From: a virus
IMG/VR virus record: IMGVR_UViG_3300008262_006986
Span: 45,066-109,065 of that record
Reading direction: 5' to 3' (one strand)
DNA: 64,000 nt
Below, piece by piece: positions 14,963-22,733 of this stretch; the first letter of the stretch is position 1; the number at the start of each line of letters is the position of its first letter. The notes beneath the pieces were generated by a model. The model made no database searches. It saw only the letters and a list, made by a program, of their open reading frames with translations, and was not told the DNA's origin. A program made the translations under genes and the position numbers.

Positions 14963-16969
14963 ATGAGCCAAACAATTGAACTAATAGAAGTAAACAATCT
15001 AGTTGCAACCTCAAATCATAAGTTTGCGAAATGGCCTTTTGAAAATTTCAATATAGTTCAATCTTCAATATTTGAAACTATTGAAAAAGACTGTAATTGT
15101 TTGATTGCAGCGTCTACAAGTGCTGGTAAGACAGTAATATCAGAAATGTATGGGTCTTATGAAATAAGAAAAAATAGAAAAAAGTTTTTATTTTTGTGTC
15201 CTCTTAGAGCCTTGGCTAATGAAAAATATTATGACTGGACGCATGCTTCACATCATTTTTCAGACTTGAAAATCGGCATATTTACAGGTGATTATAAGAA
15301 AGATAACAAATTAAACGATTTTGATAGCTTTGATGTCATAATAATGACTTCGGAAATGTTAAACCACAAGTTAAGGACTAGTAAGAAAAATCAAGATTGG
15401 GTTAAAAACATAGGGGTATGCGTTGTAGATGAATCTCACCTGCTAACAGTAGAGGGTCGTGGAGATCATCTAGAAGCAGCGCTAATGAATTTTTCTACAA
15501 TAAACCCACAATGTCGAATGGTATTCCTGTCAGCAACTTTGCCTAATGTGCATGAAATAGCTGAATGGATGTCAGTATCCTTGAATCAAAAACCAACATA
15601 CATTATCAAAAGCAAGTATAGGCCTTGCGTTTTGAATATTCACACAAAAACATACGACGATCAATCAGGTGTCAGATCATCAATTTACGAAATGATTGAT
15701 GAAGCCTGTGAATTAGTACTTAGGCATTTCAGCGACAAGTTTCTTATTTTTGTTCATGCCAAGAAAATTGGAGAGACATTCGTTGAAGAACTCAAAAGAA
15801 AAAATATCAAGGCTGAATTTCATAACGCAAATTTAGATAAAGATCAGAGAGAAAAGCTGGAAACAAAATTCAAATCAGACAAAGAATTTAGAGTTTTGGT
15901 AGCAACTAGTACATTAGCGTGGGGCGTTAATTTACCAGCAAGAAGAGTGATTATTGCAGGAGTTACTAGAGGAAATGAAGTAGTTCCGTCATATGATGTT
16001 TTGCAAATGATTGGAAGAGCAGGCCGCCCAGCATTTGATCCCCAAGGGGACGCATATATTTTATTCCCTGCTAATAGAAGAACAGAGCTAGAAAAGGTTG
16101 TTTTGACACCACAAAATATAGAATCTCGTATGCTTGCGATAAGTGCTTTAACGACCTATGACACATTAGCATTTCATATAGTCTATGAAATTCATGTGGA
16201 AAATGTTAAAAATATTGACGATATAAAAACATGGTTTTCCAAGACTTTAGCATCATTTCAGAATAAAAAACTAAGTGACAGCATTTTAGAGAAAACAGTA
16301 TCTCGTTTGGTTATGCTTGGAATAATAGGCATAGATGATGCAACACAAAGTTTTTTCATTAAAGGACTCGGTAAGGTCTCCGCTTTGTTTTATGCTAACC
16401 CATATGATGTTGCAAACTGGTCTTCAAACTTCAACAAACTATTTCAAAATCAACAAATTTATGATATTGATCTGTCTTTAGCTTTGGCAAATACATCATC
16501 AAATCTAGTTGGAAATTTATCTAAAGAAGATAAAAACGAAATGGAAAAATTTCTTAGTGCGATAAGCAAGAGGTCAACAAAACAATATCCAGAGAATGTT
16601 TTGAAAATTGCCTTTCTGTATTACAAAATTATGAACGGTAGATATGAGGCCAGACATATTTCAGTATACAAAAACTTACAAAACGATTTCCCAAGAGTAT
16701 CTGAAATTCTTAAGGGGATAGATTCAATAGCAAAAGGATGGAATCAAAAACAGTTTTTTGATGTTCTGCAAAAACGCATGCAACATGGCGTTCCAGCTAA
16801 GTTAGTTGATCTGATAGAAGTTAAGGGAATTGGTAAAATCAAAGCAGAAAAACTATATGAAAAGGGTTTCAAGAATAAAAAAGATGTATTACAAAAATTA
16901 GAAGAAGCATCTAAAGTATGTGGATTGAAGCCAGATACACTAAAAAAGTATTTAGAAGGAAGTATTTAA
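14963..16969 (+). CDS. Ski2/Hel308-like SF2 helicase, 668 aa
   Basis: It has two RecA lobes: motif I 'ASTSAGKT' near residue 50, motif Ib/'CPLRALANEK', DESH motif II near 155, 'LSATLPN' motif III, 'TSTLAWGVNLPAR' motif V and 'QMIGRAGRP' motif VI near 347. These are followed by a winged-helix/ratchet-like region and a C-terminal helix-hairpin-helix ('LIEVKGIGKIKAEKLYEKG'). The order matches Hel308/Brr2-family helicases, which unwind stalled forks in archaea and eukaryotes and are not standard in T4-type phages. It has its own promoter and appears leaderless. It may process forks or recombination intermediates alongside the UvsW-like protein. Confidence 0.85.
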   Translation: MSQTIELIEVNNLVATSNHKFAKWPFENFNIVQSSIFETIEKDCNCLIAASTSAGKTVISEMYGSYEIRKNRKKFLFLCPLRALANEKYYDWTHASHHFSDLKIGIFTGDYKKDNKLNDFDSFDVIIMTSEMLNHKLRTSKKNQDWVKNIGVCVVDESHLLTVEGRGDHLEAALMNFSTINPQCRMVFLSATLPNVHEIAEWMSVSLNQKPTYIIKSKYRPCVLNIHTKTYDDQSGVRSSIYEMIDEACELVLRHFSDKFLIFVHAKKIGETFVEELKRKNIKAEFHNANLDKDQREKLETKFKSDKEFRVLVATSTLAWGVNLPARRVIIAGVTRGNEVVPSYDVLQMIGRAGRPAFDPQGDAYILFPANRRTELEKVVLTPQNIESRMLAISALTTYDTLAFHIVYEIHVENVKNIDDIKTWFSKTLASFQNKKLSDSILEKTVSRLVMLGIIGIDDATQSFFIKGLGKVSALFYANPYDVANWSSNFNKLFQNQQIYDIDLSLALANTSSNLVGNLSKEDKNEMEKFLSAISKRSTKQYPENVLKIAFLYYKIMNGRYEARHISVYKNLQNDFPRVSEILKGIDSIAKGWNQKQFFDVLQKRMQHGVPAKLVDLIEVKGIGKIKAEKLYEKGFKNKKDVLQKLEEASKVCGLKPDTLKKYLEGSI

Positions 16970-16971
16970 AA

Positions 16972-17253
16972 TTACTTTGTGACCATATCTTCAGGTCCAA
17001 AAAAATCATTTGGATATTCAATTTTCACTTTTCCATCACCATCAGTTGGATTTCCGTTTTCATCTTCTACCCACCACCTTACTTGTTTGATTTCGATTCC
17101 AAGTTCGTCCATATGGCAACTATCTCCCGGATCAACTGGAAGGTGGTATTCATCACCTTCGATCAATACTGCAACTTTACATGTTGAATTTGCTCTATTG
17201 TAAAGCAAACAGTTATTGCATATTTTTTTTACTTTATTTGAAATCGAATCCAT
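16972..17253 (-). CDS. Small cysteine-rich protein, 93 aa
   Basis: The start is ATG 17253 (MDSISNKV) with GAGG 9 bases upstream; a TTG 15 bases earlier is less likely. Four or five Cys and a His ('ICNNCLLYNR', 'STCKVAVL', 'PGDSCHMDELG') suggest a zinc-binding site, and a 'RWWVEDENGNPTDGDG' turn-rich segment follows. It overlaps the upstream minus-strand gene by 20 bases. Function unknown. Confidence 0.6.
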   Translation of the reverse strand: MDSISNKVKKICNNCLLYNRANSTCKVAVLIEGDEYHLPVDPGDSCHMDELGIEIKQVRWWVEDENGNPTDGDGKVKIEYPNDFFGPEDMVTK

Positions 17254-17524
17254 TATGTACAACCTCAAGAATTTTTGGCTCTTTGCCTATAAAGTTATTA
17301 TAGGTTTCCAAAGCTTCAAATTCATGGAGGGTAAATGTATCCCCATATTTTAAAGGTCTAGGAACATAAGGTATCCATACAGTTTGAGCTTTAAGCTGTA
17401 ATAAAATGTTTTCCATGTTGCCGTCTGGAGAAGATTGAGAAAGTATTTTAGGAAAATCTATGTTTGATACTTTGAATGTGATTGATGGGAGACCAAATGT
17501 TTGATTGCTTATTTTTATTGACAC
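17234..17524 (-). CDS. Hypothetical protein, 96 aa
   Basis: Starts MSIKISNQTFGLPSI and is probably beta-rich. AGAGAGG lies just upstream on the minus strand. It forms a two-gene unit with the Cys-rich protein. Its start region overlaps the plus-strand promoter of the dNMP kinase gene. No family recognised. Confidence 0.6.
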   Translation of the reverse strand: MSIKISNQTFGLPSITFKVSNIDFPKILSQSSPDGNMENILLQLKAQTVWIPYVPRPLKYGDTFTLHEFEALETYNNFIGKEPKILEVVHNGFDFK

Positions 17525-17547
17525 GACATTCCTCTCTATGTTAAAAT
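17518..17547 (+). promoter_or_regulatory. Sigma70-like promoter of the dNMP kinase gene
   Basis: TTGACA 17518-17523 and TAAAAT 17542-17547 have an 18-base spacer. The start codon lies 35 bases downstream with a GAGAG ribosome-binding site. Confidence 0.6.
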
Positions 17548-17581
17548 TTCAATATAGTTATTTTAATTAAGAGAGAAAAAA

Positions 17582-18205
17582 ATGAAATTAATTGCTGTCT
17601 ACGGTCAACTGGCAAACGGAAAAGATGCTTTATGTGATGATTTGGCATTAGCCTTGAATGAAAAATCCGAAAATAAATGGGAGCGTGGAGCATTTGCTAA
17701 CGCCGTAAAAGATACTTTTTGCCGTTCCTTTGATGTAGATCGTGAATTTATTGAAAAATGGAAAAGAATCGATGAGCCACCTCCGGGGTTTTTATTACCA
17801 ATTCGGAAAGGTCTTCAAAATATAGGAGATGGCTTCAGGCAAATTGTCCCAGACATTTGGATAAAAATTGCTCTTAGAGAAGCGAGAAATAAGAATACTA
17901 TTATTTCTGACGGAAGATATATTAATGAGGCAAAAAGTGTAAGAGAAAATAAAGGAATAAATGTTTTAATTTACAGAGATGGATTTTTGAATAACGATCC
18001 TAACCCTTCAGAGGCACAGTTAAAACCATTGATCATTTATGCAAAGGATCATTTAATTGACGGTGTTATCAACAAGAATAATCTCATGGATGCCCCTGCT
18101 GGACTTGAGTATTTCGATGTTTTTATACGAAATGAATCAGATAAACTGACATTTCTCAAGAAGTCTAGAAGTATTTTGGTTCCTATTGCAAACAATCTTG
18201 CTTAG
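17582..18205 (+). CDS. Deoxynucleoside monophosphate kinase, 207 aa
   Basis: The P-loop is 'GQLANGKD' at residues 8-15 of the N-terminal strand-loop-helix. It is followed by 'ERGAFANAVKDTFC' and the 'ISDGRYINEAKSV' segment that resembles the nucleotide-binding part of T4 gp1-type dNMP kinases. It phosphorylates dNMPs for phage DNA synthesis and fits with dCMP deaminase, dUTPase and ThyX in the window. The 3' end overlaps the convergent nuclease gene by 4 bases. Confidence 0.7.
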   Translation: MKLIAVYGQLANGKDALCDDLALALNEKSENKWERGAFANAVKDTFCRSFDVDREFIEKWKRIDEPPPGFLLPIRKGLQNIGDGFRQIVPDIWIKIALREARNKNTIISDGRYINEAKSVRENKGINVLIYRDGFLNNDPNPSEAQLKPLIIYAKDHLIDGVINKNNLMDAPAGLEYFDVFIRNESDKLTFLKKSRSILVPIANNLA

Positions 18206-18828
18206 ACCGGATTTCTTCCTTTTTTGAACAGTCTCAGTCCTCGTTCGGTGAGGACGATAAATTCCCAGTTTCTGCGTTTGCAGTATTCGTTTGCTGCTTT
18301 CCATTTAGCTTGGTTTTTTGGCAGCTTTCTTTGATGGAATGGTTTAATTTCCCACAATTGTTTTTTCCCATCGCTGTATTCAACTAGTATGTCTGGGATA
18401 TATCGATGGGATGATCCTTCAAATATGTAGTCGATTTCAATTGGCTCTACATTATATTTTGATACATCGGTTTTATCTTCTAGTATTTTATAAAATTCTA
18501 GTTCCATGCCTGATCTGAAAAATAAATCCTTGTTGTTTTTTTTACTAAAATAATTGCCTTGTTTGTAAGCTGGTTTTTTCTTTTTTTGCTTTTTAATATC
18601 ACGAAGTATAATTGGCTTAGTTGGATAGTCTTTTGGTATTTGAAGTTCTGGGTGTTTCAAAGCCAGATGAGTTTTAAGCTCTCTTAGTGGAAATTTGCAA
18701 TGTGGGCAGAATATAAAATCTGTGCCTTCTTCATGGTTTGTGATTATATGATCTCTGAATGAATCGATATCCTCAAATCCTTCGAAGCAGACAAAGCAAA
18801 CATAGTCTCTTGTGTTTTTGATGCTCAT
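18202..18828 (-). CDS. TnsA-like PD-(D/E)xK nuclease with two zinc fingers, 208 aa
   Basis: The N-terminus has two C2H2 fingers: Cys11-Cys14/His27-His32 and Cys41-Cys44/His54-His59. After a basic linker comes a restriction-like fold: 'FRSGMELEFYKIL', then 'RYIPDILVEYSDGKKQLWEIKP' (PD...ExK) and a C-terminal 'RNWEFIVLTERGLRLF'. This resembles the TnsA N-terminal nuclease domain and the T4 gp4-type head-completion nuclease. It overlaps the next minus-strand gene start by 4 bases. A DNA-end trimming role at packaging is plausible but inferred. Confidence 0.7.
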   Translation of the reverse strand: MSIKNTRDYVCFVCFEGFEDIDSFRDHIITNHEEGTDFIFCPHCKFPLRELKTHLALKHPELQIPKDYPTKPIILRDIKKQKKKKPAYKQGNYFSKKNNKDLFFRSGMELEFYKILEDKTDVSKYNVEPIEIDYIFEGSSHRYIPDILVEYSDGKKQLWEIKPFHQRKLPKNQAKWKAANEYCKRRNWEFIVLTERGLRLFKKGRNPV

Positions 18829-19265
18829 AATCTGTCAGTAAGTGATGATCCGCTGTCCTCATAAGGAATATAAGTTTTAGCATCTTTTATCTTGGCAAGC
18901 TCTTTTGCCACATCTTTTTTATCCTCTATTATTGTGATGCTTGGAATATCACCTTTTGTAAAAGGTCTTTGTTGCATATTAGAAGGGTCTTTGACAGCAG
19001 CTTCTAAATCAACTCCACCAAAGTATTCGTATTTATCAACAGGGTCTTCTTTGCGTGGGTTTTTCATGATTGAATACGCAATTCTGTCATCTTCGTTAGA
19101 GCCATATAAATGCTGCTTGCCTGTATTTTTATCTTTGAATTTGAAGAACATGGATAGGCCTTTGCCTGCCAAAAATCCAAGAATATCGTTTTCAGTTGCT
19201 TCTTTTTGTGATATTGCATCGAAAAAAGCTTTGAATCCTATAGTGTTGCTATTTACTGTATTCAT
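18825..19265 (-). CDS. Hypothetical, possibly tagged protein, 146 aa
   Basis: ATG 19265 is preferred. The open frame continues further upstream but only across the divergent plus-strand gene. The N-terminus 'MNTVNSNTIGFKAFFDAISQKE' loosely resembles the capsid-targeting-like tag (F-K-A-F-F). The body is charged and helical with a 'KNTGKQHLYGSNEDDR' turn. Start codons of this gene and 19282 are separated by only 16 bp containing TATATAT. Function unknown. Confidence 0.6.
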   Translation of the reverse strand: MNTVNSNTIGFKAFFDAISQKEATENDILGFLAGKGLSMFFKFKDKNTGKQHLYGSNEDDRIAYSIMKNPRKEDPVDKYEYFGGVDLEAAVKDPSNMQQRPFTKGDIPSITIIEDKKDVAKELAKIKDAKTYIPYEDSGSSLTDRL

Positions 19266-19281
19266 AAGCATATATATTAAC
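19266..19281. promoter_or_regulatory. Minimal divergent promoter (16 bp between start codons)
   Basis: The whole gap reads AAGCATATATATTAAC. There is no room for a -35 element or ribosome-binding site on either side. A TATA-type late box used in both directions, giving leaderless mRNAs, is the simplest reading. Confidence 0.4.
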
Positions 19282-19716
19282 ATGACAGTCTTAAATTTTA
19301 AGTCTTTTCTGGAAGCTGATGAAAACGACCCCAACAAAGACAAAGGGCCTCCTTTTCAAGCATTGACAACAGTTGTTGGTATCGATCAAAAAGATATACC
19401 TGATGCTGTTAATACTGGCAGTTATTTGCTAGGGAAAGTGATTGGTAAAAATCAGTATTCCGCTGCTGTCGCTAAAATGAACCCTAAGCTTAAAGGAAAG
19501 CGTGTAGTTGGGGCTTCTTTTGAGGTTGATCCAAACATACTGCAAAATAAAAATACAGCAGCGTATTATAAAAATTCACAAAACCCAAATGCTTTAAAAA
19601 AGAAGACTGGATGGATTGACACCGATACAGCAGCAGACTTAATGACTCTAGGATTTCCATCCACGGGTGCAGGTGGAGCAGGTGCAATGCCGGGAATTGG
19701 AGGGGCACCAGCATGA
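19282..19716 (+). CDS. Capsid-targeting-like tagged protein, 144 aa
   Basis: The start is ATG 19282; the longer reading from 18892 runs antisense through the neighbouring gene. The N-terminus 'MTVLNFKSFLEADE' matches the shared tag (F-K-S-F-L-E), with a possible prohead protease site after L-E. The remainder is basic and ends with a Gly/Ala/Pro-rich tail ('GAGGAGAMPGIGGAPA'). It overlaps the next tagged gene by 4 bases. No enzymatic motif is visible. A packaged internal protein is inferred from the tag. Confidence 0.65.
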   Translation: MTVLNFKSFLEADENDPNKDKGPPFQALTTVVGIDQKDIPDAVNTGSYLLGKVIGKNQYSAAVAKMNPKLKGKRVVGASFEVDPNILQNKNTAAYYKNSQNPNALKKKTGWIDTDTAADLMTLGFPSTGAGGAGAMPGIGGAPA

Positions 19717-19898
19717 AATTTTCGGAATGGCTTAAATTGAAAGAAGTTGGTACGAGTACAGCTAATGTCGCTCATGTTCCTATGAAACTTTTTGGTGGCG
19801 GTCAAATTTTTAGAAGAATATTTGCAAATATCAAAAAATTTGGATTGGCTGGACCAATACATACCATGCGGTTTAGTGAAAAAAAACAAAGAGGGTAA
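19713..19898 (+). CDS. Small basic tagged protein, 61 aa
   Basis: It begins 'MKFSEWLKLKEVGTS', one of the clearest examples of the tag, with an L-K-E that would suit a gp21-type protease. The rest is basic and Gly-rich ('KLFGGGQIFRRIFANIKKF'), like T4 internal proteins that bind packaged DNA. It is coupled to 19282-19716 by an ATGA overlap. Confidence 0.65.
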   Translation: MKFSEWLKLKEVGTSTANVAHVPMKLFGGGQIFRRIFANIKKFGLAGPIHTMRFSEKKQRG

Positions 19899-19945
19899 CT
19901 ATGTTATCTTCGGCCCCTTTTAATAGTTTTTTGTAATTATTATTA

Positions 19946-19972
19946 TTGACTTTAACTGTTCGGTTTGATAAT
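19946..19972 (+). promoter_or_regulatory. Promoter upstream of thyX leader
   Basis: TTGACT 19946-19951 and GATAAT 19967-19972 are 15 bases apart. The -10 is the same as in the Hel308-like promoter. Transcription would start near 19980, giving a ~70-nt RNA up to the terminator at 20049. Confidence 0.45.
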
Positions 19973-19999
19973 TTTTAATATAGGAAAATCAAGGGGTCA

Positions 20000-20049
20000 A
20001 CACATATGTGTTAAAGGTTTGCGGGATTTCCTTAAAATCCCGTTTTTTT
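20000..20049 (+). terminator. Palindrome plus intrinsic terminator ahead of thyX
   Basis: The palindrome ACACATATGTGT (20000-20011) is followed by a terminator: CGGGATTT (20022-20029), loop, AAATCCCG (20035-20042) and seven T. It lies 20 bases before the thyX start and downstream of a promoter. It either terminates a short RNA or acts as an attenuator for thyX. Confidence 0.7.
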
Positions 20050-20068
20050 ATTTCATAGGGAAAAACAA

Positions 20069-20953
20069 ATGGATGCGCTCGATCTTCTGAAAACTAGAAG
20101 AATTGATTGTTTAGATAAGGGTTTTGTTGAGATTGTTGATGTTATGCCGAGGATTATTCCAGACGGGCAAACATGTGATTATGCAATAGCGCAGATGGCA
20201 AGAGTTTCTTATGGTGATGGTACAAAGAGTATTAACGAGGACAGGGGATTAATACGATTCTTATTGAGACATGCTCATACAAGCCCGTTTGAAGGCATAG
20301 AATTTAAACTACACATGAAGATGCCTATATTCATTGCTAGACAAGCAATTAGGCATAGAACAGTATCTTTGAATGAAATAAGTGGTCGTTACTCTGTCAT
20401 GAAGGATGAATTCTATTTTCCCAAGGCAGAGGAACTTAGAATGCAATCCAAAACAAATAAACAGGGATCGGATGGTTTTGTTGATATTACTGAAGCTCAA
20501 AAGTATGTTCAGGCTATAGCTGATCAATGTTCAGAATCATATAAGTGGTATATGGACATGCTTGATTGTGGTATTTCAAGGGAACAGGCAAGAATGATTC
20601 TTCCCTTGAATCTTTATACAGAATGGTATTGGAAACAGGACTTGCATAACTTATTGCATTTTCTTGCTTTAAGGGCTGACAGTCATGCTCAATATGAAAT
20701 TCAGGTTTATGCCAATGCAATACTTGATTTGATTCGTCCTCTTGTACCTCACACTATTGAAGCATGGGAAGACTACCACATAATGCGTGGAGCCATGAAA
20801 TTAACTAAGTTGGAGGTTGATGCTCTGAAGAACTACAATCGATCTAATAATGAAAAAGGAATCGTTTCTTTGGTTGGTTCAATAAGTACTGAAAACAAAA
20901 GAGAGCAAAATGAATGGCAAGATAAAGCAAAGCAGCTTGGCTACGAAGTCTAA
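20069..20953 (+). CDS. thyX: FAD-dependent thymidylate synthase ThyX, 294 aa
   Basis: The ThyX signature RHRxxSxNExSxRY is present as 'RHRTVSLNEISGRYS' near residue 95. It is followed by 'ISREQARMILPLNLYTEWYW' and 'HFLALRADSHAQYEIQ', which hold the FAD- and dUMP-binding residues. It makes dTMP from dUMP using FAD and methylene-THF. The length is slightly above the usual ~220-250 aa because of a C-terminal extension. It works downstream of the dCMP deaminase and dUTPase in this window. A promoter-terminator pair upstream suggests attenuation or a small leader RNA. Confidence 0.95.
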   Translation: MDALDLLKTRRIDCLDKGFVEIVDVMPRIIPDGQTCDYAIAQMARVSYGDGTKSINEDRGLIRFLLRHAHTSPFEGIEFKLHMKMPIFIARQAIRHRTVSLNEISGRYSVMKDEFYFPKAEELRMQSKTNKQGSDGFVDITEAQKYVQAIADQCSESYKWYMDMLDCGISREQARMILPLNLYTEWYWKQDLHNLLHFLALRADSHAQYEIQVYANAILDLIRPLVPHTIEAWEDYHIMRGAMKLTKLEVDALKNYNRSNNEKGIVSLVGSISTENKREQNEWQDKAKQLGYEV

Positions 20954-20962
20954 TTGTTAAAT

Positions 20963-20999
20963 AAAAAAGCCCCCATAGAAATTCTATGGGGGCTTTTTT
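20963..20999. terminator. Bidirectional intrinsic terminator
   Basis: AAAAAAGCCCCCATAG (20963-20978) pairs with CTATGGGGGCTTTTTT (20984-20999). Runs of A on one side and T on the other serve both the plus-strand thyX and the minus-strand protease unit. Confidence 0.9.
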
Positions 21000-21012
21000 A
21001 TTTGTACTTGTA

Positions 21013-21933
21013 TCACCAACGAATTTTACGAAGCGGAAACCCTTCGACAGCAGAGAAAGCGAAGCTATCTTTTTCTGCCAGCATATTATCTACAACGCTA
21101 GCAGCTGCATAAAATCCTTCTGGACCGGGATCACCGGGGCCAGTAGGTCCGGTGTGGGCATTAGCCCCCCAGCTATTATCTATTCTAAAGTAAATTTTAC
21201 CATCTATCGTTGTCCATCCGCACAGACACATACAATGTGCCCATGATCCGCTAGCACGGCATATACCGTTACTATCACGGCGCATAGTGAATCCTTGGCC
21301 ACTACAAATTGCAATGCCCCACCCCTGATATAGAGCTTTCATCGCTTGATCTGTGTTTGTGACAAGAACCGTCTCCTTTACAGGATGTTTTTTTACTTCA
21401 GGTTCGATATCATTAGGCACACCATACTTACCATATTCTCTGCATCGTGTTTCACTATACTTGGTGAAATCATATTTTCCATGAACTTTACGATCTATAA
21501 TGCCATATTTTTTCACAAAAGAAGCTGCCCAAGCACCTATGCTTCCATCGCCATATCCTAATCTTCCTCCACCTATTTCAACTCTTGATCCTCCATATAT
21601 AACTTCTTCAACAAGTTTAGCAAATTCTTCATTTTGGCCATTAACTATTTCGGCACATATGCTATATTCTATAGCTCTTGCTGTTCCAAAAGCTACACAA
21701 CTGCCAACTTGCCCTTGGTTTGCTGGAGGCAGTAACTTTCCAGTTATTTGTCTAGCAAAGTCCCAAAGATAGCAACGATCAGGAAGCTCATCTGCAAATA
21801 ATTTATATGCTGGAGTTTCATCAAATGATTTGTATGGAAGTGTTTGGACTACTTCGGAAACTGCAACTGGATCATTTACCCAGCCAAATGCAACACCTTC
21901 TGGTGGGAGGTCGTTATCTATATCATCAGCCAT
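21013..21933 (-). CDS. Papain-like (C1) cysteine protease, 306 aa
   Basis: The catalytic set is visible: oxyanion Gln and nucleophile in 'NQGQVGSCVAF' (Cys79), the His in 'SGSWAHCMCLCGW' (His233) and the Asn in 'RIDNSWG' (Asn253). There is no signal peptide; a ~70-residue N-terminal part could be a propeptide or virion anchor. It is the last gene of a four-gene minus-strand unit with two signal-peptide proteins. Its start overlaps the preceding stop by 8 bases behind GGAGG. Possible roles are virion protein processing or attack on host surface proteins; nothing here decides between them. Confidence 0.85.
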   Translation of the reverse strand: MADDIDNDLPPEGVAFGWVNDPVAVSEVVQTLPYKSFDETPAYKLFADELPDRCYLWDFARQITGKLLPPANQGQVGSCVAFGTARAIEYSICAEIVNGQNEEFAKLVEEVIYGGSRVEIGGGRLGYGDGSIGAWAASFVKKYGIIDRKVHGKYDFTKYSETRCREYGKYGVPNDIEPEVKKHPVKETVLVTNTDQAMKALYQGWGIAICSGQGFTMRRDSNGICRASGSWAHCMCLCGWTTIDGKIYFRIDNSWGANAHTGPTGPGDPGPEGFYAAASVVDNMLAEKDSFAFSAVEGFPLRKIRW

Positions 21934-22708
21934 TTAATCCTCCAAGAGTATTAGATATCAATAAAAAGTATTGTTTCATTTTCTTGCGAGTTTGATCGTC
22001 AAGATTTGTATTGATTAGATTTGGGTCTGTGCCTAGCTTGGAATCCAAATAGTCACTAATCGAATCTCTGATTGGCTGAATTCTTCCCGGAGGCATAGTT
22101 TTGAAAAGTATAGATTTATAAGCTCCAAGTAGATCGCCAACAGTCTTATGGTTTTTATTGTCGGCTTCAGTTGCCGAAAGAGAATAAACTGTAGCTAGTT
22201 TTTTAACATTCGAAACCTTATCAGATTCTTGCAGGCCTCCAAAAATACTTTTGATTGAACTCGAAAATCCCTCATCAACTAAATTGTCGTTATTGTTATT
22301 ATTATTATTATTGTTATTATTGTTGTTATTGTTATTATTGTTGTTATTGTTATTATTATTGTTATTGTTATTATTGTTGTTATTGTTGTTGTTATTATTT
22401 TCGTCTGGATTTCCAACTATTACCAATGTATAAGCTGGCAATGATGGTTTATTTTCTATGCTTGTGTATGCTAACACACGATATTTTCCGGGTTTAGCGC
22501 TGACAACGACTGTGGTTTTCTTATCAACCAATAAATTAGCTGGAAATATCGATAGTCCGGGATCAATTGCTACAAATTGAACAATTTCTCCTTTTGTGGT
22601 TGCTGTGATTGGAACAAAAACACCAACTTCGGCTTTAGTGCTTGGTGGCAAAGTAATATCTGCTTGCCCCAAACATAAAAAACACGATAATACTAATGAT
22701 GCAAACAT
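21926..22708 (-). CDS. Secreted beta-sandwich protein with 37-residue Asn tract, 260 aa
   Basis: It has an N-terminal signal peptide with a Cys ('FASLVLSCFLCLGQA'). A beta-sandwich segment follows, with the pattern 'ITATTKGEIVQFVAIDPGL' and 'KPGKYRVLAYTSIENKPS', closely like secreted proteins abundant in Planctomycetota. Residues ~105-141 are 37 consecutive Asn, then an Asp and a helical C-terminal domain (~115 aa). GGAG precedes the ATG. The homopolymer probably acts as a flexible linker between host-derived and phage-specific parts. It is co-transcribed with the papain-like protease. Confidence 0.75.
   Translation of the reverse strand: MFASLVLSCFLCLGQADITLPPSTKAEVGVFVPITATTKGEIVQFVAIDPGLSIFPANLLVDKKTTVVVSAKPGKYRVLAYTSIENKPSLPAYTLVIVGNPDENNNNNNNNNNNNNNNNNNNNNNNNNNNNNNNNNNNNNDNLVDEGFSSSIKSIFGGLQESDKVSNVKKLATVYSLSATEADNKNHKTVGDLLGAYKSILFKTMPPGRIQPIRDSISDYLDSKLGTDPNLINTNLDDQTRKKMKQYFLLISNTLGGLNG
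22289..22399 (-). repeat. Trinucleotide microsatellite AAT/AAC encoding poly-Asn
   Basis: 37 uninterrupted Asn codons (111 bases), a mix of AAT and AAC, lie within the secreted protein. Such tracts change length by slippage in steps of whole codons, so linker length could vary between phage isolates without breaking the frame. Confidence 0.9.
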
Positions 22709-22733
22709 AAAAATCTCCTATTCTATTATTCTA

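Noticed and set aside
22289-22399. CRISPR-like or other repeat array
   Set aside because: It is a simple trinucleotide run in frame with a coding sequence, without spacers.
22251-22433. Plus-strand poly-Leu ORF
   Set aside because: It is only the antisense reading of the Asn tract inside the minus-strand secreted protein.
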